A DNA stretch of 15,234 bases from Fusobacterium sp. (GCA_019416865.1 DXWL01000040.1:1-15234); one strand, 5' to 3'; positions 8,511 through 15,153 are shown, counted from the first letter of the stretch. A program made the numbers and translations. The notes: generated by a model from the letters alone, not told the origin.

Positions 8511-8546
8511 AAAAGAGGTTGTTATAAAATAGACAGCCTCTTTTTT
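8511..8546 (+). terminator. Rho-independent terminator of the PTS permease gene
   Basis: GAGGTTGT (8515-8522) pairs with ACAGCCTC (8533-8540) with one G-T pair. The stem is extended by AAAA against the T run. Six T follow directly. Confidence 0.85.
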
Positions 8547-8569
8547 GATACTAAAATATTATTTTTTCC

Positions 8570-8598
8570 TTTACTATTTTATTAATAAATGAAATAAT
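8570..8598 (+). promoter_or_regulatory. Possible promoter of the thioesterase-GNAT-lemA operon
   Basis: TTTACT (8570-8575) and AATAAT (8593-8598) are 17 bp apart. The -10 has an extended TGA just before it (8590-8592). Both hexamers are imperfect and the surroundings are pure AT, so this is only the best candidate in the gap. Confidence 0.35.
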
Positions 8599-8647
8599 AT
8601 AAATATACAGAAAAATACAAAATACCAAAACAGGAGGACACACAATT

Positions 8648-9022
8648 ATGTTAAAAGAAGGAATGAAATTATCTTACACAAAAACAGTAACTGCAGAGGA
8701 AACAGCGGCAAGAGTTGCTTCAGGAACTTTGGAAGTATACGGAACACCTATGATGATAGCTCTTATGGAAAAAACATCTTTTGAATTAGTTCAGCCTGAA
8801 CTTAATGAAGGAGAATCAACTGTAGGAATATCAGTTAATATAAAACACAATAAAGCAAACAAAGTTGGAGATGAAGTTGTGTGTGAATCAACTCTTGTGA
8901 AAGTTGACGGAAGAAAACTTGTTTTTGATGTTAAAGTAACTCACAACGGAACTGTTGTAGGAGAAGGAACACACGAAAGATTTATAATAAATGTAGAAAA
9001 ATTTCTTGCAAAACTTGCGTAA
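8648..9022 (+). CDS. Hot-dog thioesterase, FlK (fluoroacetyl-CoA thioesterase)-like
   Basis: Small cytoplasmic acyl-CoA thioesterase-type protein of 124 residues, about the length of the single-domain hot-dog FlK family. The catalytic triad known from Streptomyces cattleya FlK (T42, E50, H76) aligns by spacing with T33 and E41 (eight apart in both) and H67. The G-T-H-E-R (108-111 region) and V-E-K-F tail are also shared. A strong AGGAGG (8632-8637) precedes the ATG. It is the first gene of a probable three-gene operon. The family fold is well supported. The natural substrate is unknown: most relatives outside fluoroacetate producers have not been shown to use fluoroacetyl-CoA, and a housekeeping role clearing a small acyl-CoA is equally possible. 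Confidence 0.8.
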   Translation: MLKEGMKLSYTKTVTAEETAARVASGTLEVYGTPMMIALMEKTSFELVQPELNEGESTVGISVNIKHNKANKVGDEVVCESTLVKVDGRKLVFDVKVTHNGTVVGEGTHERFIINVEKFLAKLA

Positions 9023-9038
9023 TAAAAAAGAGATAGAA

Positions 9039-9569
9039 ATGAGAGTGTTAGAAGATTATAAAGGCTTTTCTGTCTGTGCTTTGGATAAAACTACAGCTGA
9101 GAAATATAAAAAAGAGATACTTGTTCTTTTAAATTTGATTCCAAATTCAAACTATAAAGAAGAAGATATTACAGCAGAAAAAAAGGGAGAAAGGATACTT
9201 TATAATAAATGGGAACATAGTATTATTATTTTTAAAAATAATATACCTGTTGGTGTTCTCATTTCTTATGAAAGAGAGAAAGAGGATAATAATCTTTATC
9301 CAGAAAACTGTTTATATATAAATGAAATAGCAGTTTCTGAAAAATATCAAAGTTTTGGACTTGGAAAACAGATGATAGAGTATGTTTTAAAAAATACAAA
9401 AAATTTTATCACTCTTAAAGGAAAGGTAGTTTTTAAAGTTCAAACAGAGGACAGCTCTGCAAACGAGAAAGTAATAAATTTTTACAAACATTTGGGATTT
9501 ACTCAAAAGGGAAGAAAAGAATATCCTTGTAAATATGATTTGGTGATGGAATTAAAAGATGAAATTTAA
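9039..9569 (+). CDS. GNAT-family N-acetyltransferase
   Basis: Acetyl-CoA-dependent acyltransferase of 176 residues. The acetyl-CoA binding motif A is visible as L-Y-I-N-E-I-A-V-S (92-100) followed by Q104-S-F-G107-L-G109-K. Motif B is N-F-Y-K-H-L-G-F (148-154 region). I chose the ATG at 9039, preceded by a weak AAGAGA, rather than a TTG at 9006 that would overlap the thioesterase gene by 17 bp. It begins 16 bp after the thioesterase stop and ends 26 bp before the LemA gene, so it is almost certainly in the same operon. The substrate (small molecule or protein amine) cannot be read from sequence. Confidence 0.82.
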   Translation: MRVLEDYKGFSVCALDKTTAEKYKKEILVLLNLIPNSNYKEEDITAEKKGERILYNKWEHSIIIFKNNIPVGVLISYEREKEDNNLYPENCLYINEIAVSEKYQSFGLGKQMIEYVLKNTKNFITLKGKVVFKVQTEDSSANEKVINFYKHLGFTQKGRKEYPCKYDLVMELKDEI

Positions 9570-9595
9570 TCAGACTTTATCAGAAAGGAGTAACT

Positions 9596-10147
9596 ATGAT
9601 AGGAGTTATAGGTTTGATTGTTTTTATTGTTTTGATAATCGTAATAACTATTATTTATCAAAACAGATTTGTTACCTTACATGAAAGAGTGAAAAACTCA
9701 TGGAGTCAAATAGATGTACAGCTGCAAAAAAGAATGGATTTGATTCCTAATCTTGTGGAAACTGTAAAAGGATATGCCGTACATGAAAAAGATACATTAG
9801 ATGCAGTAATTTCTGCCAGAAATCGTTATATGTCAATAGAAAATCCTAATGAAAAAATAAGGATGAACGGAGAGATAAGCGGACTTTTAGGAAGACTTAT
9901 GGCTGTATCTGAAAGTTATCCTAATTTGAAAGCAGATGCTAATTTCTTAGAGCTTCAAAAACAGCTTAAGGATATTGAGGATAAAATAGGATATTCCCGT
10001 CAATTTTATAACGATACAGTAACAGCATATAACCAAGCAATAAAAATGCTGCCGGGAAGTATATTTGCAGGAATATTCCGTTTTACAGAGGAAAAACTTT
10101 TTACAGCAGATGAAGGGGCAGTTTCAGCTCCAAAAGTAAAATTTTAA
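9596..10147 (+). CDS. lemA: LemA family protein
   Basis: Membrane-anchored helical protein of 183 residues, the usual LemA size. One N-terminal transmembrane segment (about 3-22) is followed by long amphipathic helices outside or beneath the membrane. The family signature is clear: V-K-N-S-W-S-Q-I-D-V-Q-L-Q-K-R-M-D-L-I-P-N-L-V (32-54), then V-K-G-Y. AAAGGAG precedes the ATG. In many bacteria LemA sits beside a TPM/YgcG-type or HtpX gene; neither is here, and the neighbours are enzymes. The molecular role of LemA is not well established. Confidence 0.92.
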   Translation: MIGVIGLIVFIVLIIVITIIYQNRFVTLHERVKNSWSQIDVQLQKRMDLIPNLVETVKGYAVHEKDTLDAVISARNRYMSIENPNEKIRMNGEISGLLGRLMAVSESYPNLKADANFLELQKQLKDIEDKIGYSRQFYNDTVTAYNQAIKMLPGSIFAGIFRFTEEKLFTADEGAVSAPKVKF

Positions 10148-10170
10148 AGCAATACAAAAAATTTATTTTA

Positions 10171-10189
10171 TATGTGACTTTATCACATA
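10171..10189. promoter_or_regulatory. TATGTGA-N5-TCACATA dyad before trxA
   Basis: A perfect seven-base inverted repeat with a five-base centre lies 24 bp after lemA. No T tract follows, so it is a weak terminator. It sits at the -35 position for TATAAT boxes at 10204-10209 and 10209-10214 that probably drive trxA. It resembles a Crp/Fnr half-site pair but has one base less in the spacer than the usual six. Confidence 0.4.
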
Positions 10190-10258
10190 CAAAATTTAAA
10201 AAATATAATATAATTAATTTGTAAAGATGATTAAGGCAATTCTAAGGAGGAATGGAAA

Positions 10259-10570
10259 ATGGCAATTCTACACATAACAAAAGATAATTTTGAACAAGAG
10301 GTTTTAAAGTCAGATGTACCTGTATTAGTTGACTTCTGGGCAACTTGGTGCGGACCATGCAGAGCATTGGGACCAGTTCTTGAAGAGATATCTTCAGAAG
10401 TATCAACAGTAAAAATAGTAAAGGTAAATGTAGACGAACAACCTGAATTAGCTTCACAGTTTAGAATTATGTCAATTCCAACAATGATTTTATTCAAAGG
10501 TGGAGAAGTGGCGGATAAAACTGTTGGTCTACTTCCTAAAGATGAAGTTCTTAATTTCATAAAAAAATAA
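10259..10570 (+). CDS. trxA: Thioredoxin
   Basis: Cytoplasmic dithiol-disulfide oxidoreductase of 103 residues, the standard size. The active site is W-C-G-P-C with C31 and C34, inside the usual V-D-F-W-A-T-W-C context. The cis-proline is P74 in M-S-I-P-T. AAGGAGG lies upstream of the ATG. It appears to be transcribed alone, from an AT-rich promoter with overlapping TATAAT boxes near 10204-10214, and is ended by the bidirectional terminator downstream. Thioredoxin reductase is not in the window. Confidence 0.97.
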   Translation: MAILHITKDNFEQEVLKSDVPVLVDFWATWCGPCRALGPVLEEISSEVSTVKIVKVNVDEQPELASQFRIMSIPTMILFKGGEVADKTVGLLPKDEVLNFIKK

Positions 10571-10602
10571 TCCTAAAACCAAATAAAATTTTACAAACTC
10601 CC

Positions 10603-10640
10603 AAAAAAACAGCAGAGAGCCCCCCTCTCTGCTGTTTCCT
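10603..10640. terminator. Bidirectional terminator between trxA and the sigma-54 activator
   Basis: AAACAGCAGAGAG (10607-10619) pairs perfectly over 13 bp with CTCTCTGCTGTTT (10625-10637) around a C5 loop. On the plus strand it runs into TTTCCTTTAT. On the minus strand the A7 run (10603-10609) becomes a T tract. It ends two convergent genes. Confidence 0.9.
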
Positions 10641-12077
10641 TTATAAATTATATTCAGATAATTTTCGATAAAGTGTTGCTCTGCTGATACCTAATGATTT
10701 AGCAAGATTATCTTTTTCAGATAAGCTAGAAACATTTTTTAATAATTTTGCTAAAACTAATTTTTCATAATCTCTCATAATTTCATTAAGTGTTTTATTT
10801 GTCAAAGTATTTGATGTTTTTTTATTATAGAAATGTAATGGAATATGAGAAATATCAATATAATCTCCATCAATAATATTTTCTAAATATTCTATAACAT
10901 TTTTAATTTCTCTAACATTACCTGGCCATTCATAATTAAAAAGAACATTTTCAGCTTCTTTTGTAATTCCTTTTATATGTTTTTTTAATTTAAGATTATA
11001 GTATTGAATAAAATAGTTTATGAATAATGGAATATCCTCTTTTCTTTCTCTAAGAGGAAGAATATTAAAAGGAATAACATTTAATCTATAATATAAATCT
11101 TCTCTAAACTTTCCTTCTTGTACCATTTTTTCAAGATTTTTATTGGTTGCACAAATTATTCTTACATCAATGGGAATTGATTCTTTTCCTCCAATTTTTT
11201 CTATTTTATACTCTTGTAAAACTCTTAAAAGTTTAGCTTGTGTAGCAAGAGGCATATCTCCAATTTCATCTAAAAACAGAGTACTTCCTTGAGCTAATTC
11301 AAATTTTCCTTTATGACCATACTTTTTTGCACCAGTAAAAGCTCCTTCTTCATATCCAAAAAGCTCACTTTCAACTAAGTTTTCTGGAATAGCAGCACAG
11401 TTAATAGAAATCATTAATTTATCTTTTCTATTACTTTTAGAGTGTATATATTTTGCTAAAACATCTTTTCCTGTTTCACTTTCTCCACGAATCATAATTG
11501 TAGAGTTTGATAAAGCTAATTTATCAGCAAGTTTTAATATATTTTTAATTTCTTTAGTTTGACCTATGAATTTACAATTTTTAATCATTTCTTTTTCATT
11601 ATCAATTACATTTTTTATTTGTTGTTCTAAATCATAATTTGATAGTAACATTAATAGCTTACTTTCAAGCAATAAACTCATGTATTTTAAAAATTCTTCA
11701 AGTTTTTTTGTTTTGAAAAGTAGTTGTTCTCTTTGTTCTTCTGTAAAGGCAATAATACCAATGACACCAATAATTTTTTCTTTTAAAAAAATAGGATATC
11801 CTAAGTTTGCAAGTTCTTTACATGATAAAAATTTTTTACATTTACTACAATGAAACTCTTTTTTTACATCTTTTATAACACCAAATTTTCTTGTACTCAT
11901 GATTTTTTCAAAAAAAGAATCATGAGAAATCTTTTTTCCTAAATCTTTAGAATATATTCCTGTTCCTGCAACTCTAATCATATTTTTATCAACTATAGTA
12001 ACATCAACATCTAAAATAGCGGAAATAGCTTTGGCGTAATCTTGGATAAAATTTTGATTTTGCATAATGTTATCCAT
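10641..12077 (-). CDS. Sigma-54-dependent enhancer-binding transcriptional activator
   Basis: AAA+ activator of RNA polymerase-sigma-54, 478 residues. An N-terminal sensor (about 1-145) contains three clustered cysteines, C77-x2-C80-x5-C86. The AAA+ domain (about 170-400) has Walker A G-E-S-E-T-G-K-D (198-205), the sigma-54 contact loop GAFTGA (245-250), Walker B L-F-L-D-E-I (267-272), the R-E-D-L-Y-Y-R-L arginine-finger region (325-332) and W-P-G-N-V-R-E (384-390). A Fis-type helix-turn-helix ends the protein (about 451-475). Walker A has Glu where Gly is usual (GESGTGKE), which is odd but keeps the Gly-Lys. AGAGGTG precedes the ATG. It is divergent from an operon with a sigma-54 promoter, which it most likely activates. 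The sensor resembles those of clostridial catabolic regulators with a Cys cluster that might bind metal or Fe-S; the ligand is unknown. Confidence 0.93.
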   Translation of the reverse strand: MDNIMQNQNFIQDYAKAISAILDVDVTIVDKNMIRVAGTGIYSKDLGKKISHDSFFEKIMSTRKFGVIKDVKKEFHCSKCKKFLSCKELANLGYPIFLKEKIIGVIGIIAFTEEQREQLLFKTKKLEEFLKYMSLLLESKLLMLLSNYDLEQQIKNVIDNEKEMIKNCKFIGQTKEIKNILKLADKLALSNSTIMIRGESETGKDVLAKYIHSKSNRKDKLMISINCAAIPENLVESELFGYEEGAFTGAKKYGHKGKFELAQGSTLFLDEIGDMPLATQAKLLRVLQEYKIEKIGGKESIPIDVRIICATNKNLEKMVQEGKFREDLYYRLNVIPFNILPLRERKEDIPLFINYFIQYYNLKLKKHIKGITKEAENVLFNYEWPGNVREIKNVIEYLENIIDGDYIDISHIPLHFYNKKTSNTLTNKTLNEIMRDYEKLVLAKLLKNVSSLSEKDNLAKSLGISRATLYRKLSEYNL

Positions 12078-12110
12078 TTATTTCACCTCTCCATACATTT
12101 TACTTTATAT

Positions 12111-12138
12111 ATTGTACTTTTTTTTCTTATTTTTTCAA
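12111..12138 (-). promoter_or_regulatory. Sigma-70-type promoter of the activator gene
   Basis: On the minus strand, TTGAAA (12133-12138) and TACAAT (12111-12116) are 16 bp apart. The start site would be near 12104, giving a short leader with AGAGGTG before the ATG at 12077. Confidence 0.6.
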
Positions 12139-12177
12139 GTTTAAAGTCATTTTGTTTGTAAAAAAAACGTAAAATAA

Positions 12178-12258
12178 TTTTTTTCTTATTTATGAGAAAA
12201 AAATTCTTAGAAATAATAATACAAATTTAGCTGTTTTTTATGTGTTTCTATAAGAGAA
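12178..12258. promoter_or_regulatory. Cluster of TTCT...AGAA dyads, candidate activator binding sites
   Basis: The 344-bp divergent gap holds three inverted repeats sharing TTCT and AGAA ends. The largest is TTTTTTTCTTA-TTTA-TGAGAAAAAAA (12178-12203, one mismatch). The others are TTCTTAGAA (12204-12212) and TTCTATAAGAGAA (12246-12258). Their centres lie roughly 165, 147 and 103 bp upstream of the predicted sigma-54 start site, the range used by enhancer-binding proteins. A separate AATACATA/TATGTATT repeat lies at 12276-12300. The assignment is tentative because AT-rich DNA gives such dyads by chance. Confidence 0.35.
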
Positions 12259-12328
12259 TTATTATTTTTGATAAAAATACATAAATAGAATATATGTATT
12301 GAAACTTGTTTGGCAATATTTTTAAAAG

Positions 12329-12344
12329 TGGCATTGTTTTTGCT
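12329..12344 (+). promoter_or_regulatory. Sigma-54 (-24/-12) promoter of the transporter operon
   Basis: TGGCAT-N5-TTGCT matches the TGGCAC-N5-TTGCA consensus. The invariant GG (12330-12331) and GC (12342-12343) have the required 10-base spacing. Transcription would start near 12355. Its pairing with a divergent sigma-54 activator gene makes the call strong. Confidence 0.85.
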
Positions 12345-12374
12345 TTATAAGATAGTATCAACATAATACTATAC

Positions 12375-12424
12375 AAAGGGGGGTGTTGTTAAATATTTGA
12401 TAATATTTAACAAAAATTAAAATG
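12375..12424 (+). promoter_or_regulatory. Shine-Dalgarno separated from ATG by a perfect 12-bp hairpin
   Basis: The only Shine-Dalgarno-like run before the transporter gene is AAAGGGGGG (about 12375-12383), 38 bases before the ATG at 12422. Between them TTGTTAAATATT (12386-12397) and AATATTTAACAA (12402-12413) form a perfect 12-bp stem with a TGAT loop. If folded, the effective spacing shrinks to about 10 bases. An in-frame stop at 12401-12403 rules out an upstream start. A six-codon GTG reading frame (12383-12400) also fits within the first arm. Confidence 0.5.
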
Positions 12425-13717
12425 GAAAAACAGAAATCAAAATTAATAGGGTGGATTTGTTTATTAATTGCAATGTTATCAATTTTTTATTTTGAGGTAT
12501 ATGAAGTTTTCATTGGAAAAGATAAACTTACAACAGAATCAGCATTCTTATTAATGCTTATTTGTTTGATAATAGGTGAAACTATTTCAACTAGAACAAA
12601 AGCTTTTGTACCTTCCATGTTTATAAGTGCTGTTTTATTTGTTATAGGATTTTGGACATTTTTTCCAAAAGACATATTACAAATAGGTGGGGTGGCTAAA
12701 AATTTACCAACATTTTTCGTAATGATGATGGTTGTTCATTTAGGAACAATGTTAGATATTCAAGAGTTAATAGATCAATGGAAAACGGTTTTAGTTACTT
12801 TAGCTGGAATGTTGGGAATTTTAATAGTTGTATTAACAGTTGGAGCTTTAATACTAGGAAAAGAAACAGCAGCAATTGCAGCTCCTCCTCTAACAGGTGG
12901 ATTTGTAGCAGCATTGATGATGCAGGGAGCAGCTGGAGATAATCAACATCTATTTATTTTAGCTATGGCAGTATATGTGTTACAGGGATTTGTTGGATAT
13001 CCTTTAACAAGTATTTGCTTAAAATTAGAAGGAAAAAATATTATAAAAAAATATAGAGCTGGAGAGTTGAAAGCAGAAGCTGAAAAAGAAACAGCTACAA
13101 AAAAATCAGCTAAAAGTTATCAATGGGATTTATTTCCTAAAATACCTGAAAAATATCAAAGTGATTTTACAAACTTATTCACAATTGTTGTATTAGTAGT
13201 TCTTTCAGGATACTTAGATATGCTTTCAATGGGATATGTTTCAAAATTTGTATGGGCACTTGTTTTAGGGGTATTTGCAGCGGCAGTTGGATTTATTGAG
13301 CCACAAATATTAGTTAAATCAAGAAGTATGGGATTTATTTATACAATTATCATGATGTTTGTATTCTCACAACTTAATTCAATAACTCCACATACAGTTA
13401 TTATGTTATTAAAAGATTTTGCTATTTTAATTGTCCTATCAACGATAGGAATAGCTCTAGTTTCCATTCCTGTTGGTAAATTTTTAGGTTGGAGTGTTCC
13501 AATGTCTTTTGCAATAGGTTTGGGATCTTTAGCAGGAGGATTTCCAGCAAGTTATGTATTGAGTGTTGAAGCAGCTAAAGTTATATCAGATAATGAAGAA
13601 GAAAGAAAAGTGGTTGAAGACTATATTTTACCAAAAACTTTAGTGGCTGGGTTTGTAAGTGCAACTTCAGGTTCTGTATTTATAGCTGGATTTGTATTAG
13701 CAATTTTCTTTAAATAG
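12422..13717 (+). CDS. Polytopic inner-membrane transporter, family not certain
   Basis: Integral membrane protein of 431 residues with about ten hydrophobic segments. The two halves are joined by a charged cytoplasmic-type loop (about 201-247, rich in Lys and Glu). Each half contains a glycine-rich hydrophobic turn: P-P-L-T-G-G-F (155-161) and L-A-G-G-F-P-A-S-Y (370-378). Such paired G-G loops in two repeated halves recall secondary carriers of the GltS/2-hydroxycarboxylate (CitS) type, but I do not recognise the exact family. It is the first gene of a sigma-54-controlled operon with an SDR, an ATC-hydrolase-like protein and a desulfidase-like protein, so it probably imports the compound that the operon degrades, likely an anionic or amino-acid-like molecule (inferred). 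Leucine is encoded mostly by TTA. Translation initiation is unusual because a hairpin separates the Shine-Dalgarno from the ATG. Confidence 0.7.
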   Translation: MEKQKSKLIGWICLLIAMLSIFYFEVYEVFIGKDKLTTESAFLLMLICLIIGETISTRTKAFVPSMFISAVLFVIGFWTFFPKDILQIGGVAKNLPTFFVMMMVVHLGTMLDIQELIDQWKTVLVTLAGMLGILIVVLTVGALILGKETAAIAAPPLTGGFVAALMMQGAAGDNQHLFILAMAVYVLQGFVGYPLTSICLKLEGKNIIKKYRAGELKAEAEKETATKKSAKSYQWDLFPKIPEKYQSDFTNLFTIVVLVVLSGYLDMLSMGYVSKFVWALVLGVFAAAVGFIEPQILVKSRSMGFIYTIIMMFVFSQLNSITPHTVIMLLKDFAILIVLSTIGIALVSIPVGKFLGWSVPMSFAIGLGSLAGGFPASYVLSVEAAKVISDNEEERKVVEDYILPKTLVAGFVSATSGSVFIAGFVLAIFFK

Positions 13718-13743
13718 ATTTAAAGTTAAAAAAGGAGGTAAAA

Positions 13744-14529
13744 ATGGATTTAGGTCTAAAAGATAAAGTTGTAGTTGTAACAGGTGGAAGCAGAGGGATT
13801 GGACTTGCAACAGCAAAAGCATTTTTAGAAGAAGGAGCAAAACTTGCTATTTGTTCACTAGATGATGAATTAGAAGAAGTAGCAGCTGAATTAGAAAAAT
13901 TAGGAAGTATATATAGCGAAAGACTAGATATGTCTGATAGTGAAAAAGTTTATAAGTTTGCAGAAAATGTTTATAAAAAATTTGGAAGCATTGATTGTTG
14001 GGTAAATAATGTAGGTTCTGTTGGGTATAAAAAGGGTGAAGAATATGATGATGAAGAAATAGATTTTATGACAGGTGTATGTTTTAAATCAGTTATATTT
14101 GGTTCGCAAGCAGCTTATCGTTATATGAAGAAAAATAAAAGTGGAGTAATTGTAAATGTAAGTTCATTGGCTGCTCGTTGTTCATCTGCTGGTAGAAGTA
14201 CTCTTTATGGACCTTTAAAATCAGCGATAAATAATTTAACAAATACTTTTGCTGGAGAATACTGTGCAGATGGAGTGAGAGTTGTATGTATAATGCCAGG
14301 TTTTACAATAACTCCGTTAACTAAAAGTAAAATTTCACAAGAGGAATTAGATAAAAATGCAAATGCTACATTACTTAGAAGAATGGCTGAACCAGAAGAA
14401 ATAGCAAGACCAATAGTATTTTTAGCAAGTAAGGCAGCTAGTTATATGACAGCAACAACTATTGAGGTAGCAGGTGGAAGAAGTATGACATTAAATCCTA
14501 CATTTGCATATGATAAATTAAATAAATAA
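13744..14529 (+). CDS. Short-chain dehydrogenase/reductase (SDR)
   Basis: NAD(P)-dependent oxidoreductase of 261 residues, classical SDR size. The Rossmann motif is T-G-G-S-R-G-I-G (13-20). N-N-V-G (88-91) replaces the common NNAG. The catalytic residues are a serine of N-V-S-S (140-141), Y155 and K159 in Y-G-P-L-K. The Ser-Tyr spacing is one longer than usual. D63 of L-D-M-S is the conserved acidic residue after beta 3. The C-terminal V-A-G-G (242-245) is also typical. AAAGGAGG precedes the ATG, 26 bp after the transporter stop. As second gene of the operon it likely acts on the imported compound or its ring-opened product; the substrate is unknown. Cofactor choice cannot be fixed, although the Ser after the second strand (C-S-L-D) is not the acidic residue expected for strict NAD use. 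Confidence 0.9.
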   Translation: MDLGLKDKVVVVTGGSRGIGLATAKAFLEEGAKLAICSLDDELEEVAAELEKLGSIYSERLDMSDSEKVYKFAENVYKKFGSIDCWVNNVGSVGYKKGEEYDDEEIDFMTGVCFKSVIFGSQAAYRYMKKNKSGVIVNVSSLAARCSSAGRSTLYGPLKSAINNLTNTFAGEYCADGVRVVCIMPGFTITPLTKSKISQEELDKNANATLLRRMAEPEEIARPIVFLASKAASYMTATTIEVAGGRSMTLNPTFAYDKLNK

Positions 14530-14574
14530 AAAATATTAAAATAAAAACTAAAAATAAAACTAGGGGGTATTATT

Positions 14575-15087
14575 ATGTCAAAAATAACTAATAACATTAC
14601 AATCAAGGATAATGAAATGGTAAATGCTGTAAGAGGTGCAATAGGACATCGTTCTACTTGGATGGCATTAACTTATTTAGAAGCTAAAGCAGCTGGTAAA
14701 GAAAAAGAAGCTGAAGAATTTGCAAGAAAAGCAATAGCTAAAACAGGATTAAGAGATGGACATACTTTTAAAGCAAAATGTACTCCAGGTGAAGTAAATT
14801 GTAAAGAATTTGCTGATATATTCTTAAGTGAAACTACAAGAGGATGTTTTGAAATAGAATTTAAAAATTGTACAGAAGAAAGATTAGATATGGAATTCCA
14901 TCATTGTCCTCTATTAAAAGCATGGCAAGATTTAGGAATTGACGATGAAACTTGCTCTTTATTATGTGATATAGCAATGGAAGGAGATAGACACATTGCA
15001 GAAGGAATGGGACTTGATTTTGAATTAAGAGATACTATAGCTGATGGAAAACCTACATGTCAAATATCTTTTTTCAGAAAAAAATAG
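14575..15087 (+). CDS. L-2-amino-thiazoline-4-carboxylate (ATC) hydrolase family protein
   Basis: Protein of 170 residues that I recognise as the family named for ATC hydrolase, whose characterised Pseudomonas members open the thiazoline ring of L-ATC on the way to L-cysteine. It is cysteine-rich (C69, C76, C91, C99, C111, C127, C131, C162). The conserved-looking segments are F-H-H-C-P-L (108-113), L-C-D-I-A-M-E-G-D-R (130-139) and a final C-Q-I-S-F-F. The Cys and His pattern could bind metal. GGGGGT precedes the ATG, 45 bp after the SDR stop. Many family members are annotated by similarity only, so the true reaction may differ. The SDR before it and the CyuA-like gene after it fit a sulfur amino acid or thiazoline pathway (inferred). 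No carbamoyl-cysteine amidohydrolase, the usual next step, is in the window. Confidence 0.75.
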   Translation: MSKITNNITIKDNEMVNAVRGAIGHRSTWMALTYLEAKAAGKEKEAEEFARKAIAKTGLRDGHTFKAKCTPGEVNCKEFADIFLSETTRGCFEIEFKNCTEERLDMEFHHCPLLKAWQDLGIDDETCSLLCDIAMEGDRHIAEGMGLDFELRDTIADGKPTCQISFFRKK

Positions 15088-15109
15088 GAAGAAATAATAT
15101 TATATAGTT

Positions 15110-15153
15110 AATAATAGCTTTCTATGATTTTGTTATCATAGAAAGCTATTATT
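15110..15153 (+). terminator. Perfect 19-bp hairpin between ATC-hydrolase-like and CyuA-like genes
   Basis: Arms 15110-15128 and 15135-15153 are perfectly complementary around a six-base loop. Only a weak T run follows (ATTTTAT, 15157-15162). The next gene starts 30 bp later with its own ribosome binding site. It may be a terminator that ends the operon, a leaky attenuator, or an RNA-stabilising element. Confidence 0.6.

Noticed and set aside
10231..10560. Minus-strand frames opposite trxA
   Set aside because: They mirror the thioredoxin gene, lack a credible ribosome binding site and show no family features.
12311..12326. TGGCAA at 12311 as an alternative sigma-54 promoter
   Set aside because: No GC dinucleotide lies at the required distance; the site at 12329-12344 has both elements at exact spacing.
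12386..12413. Hairpin before the transporter gene as a rho-independent terminator
   Set aside because: The stem is almost all A-T and is followed by an A-rich stretch instead of a T tract, so termination is unlikely.
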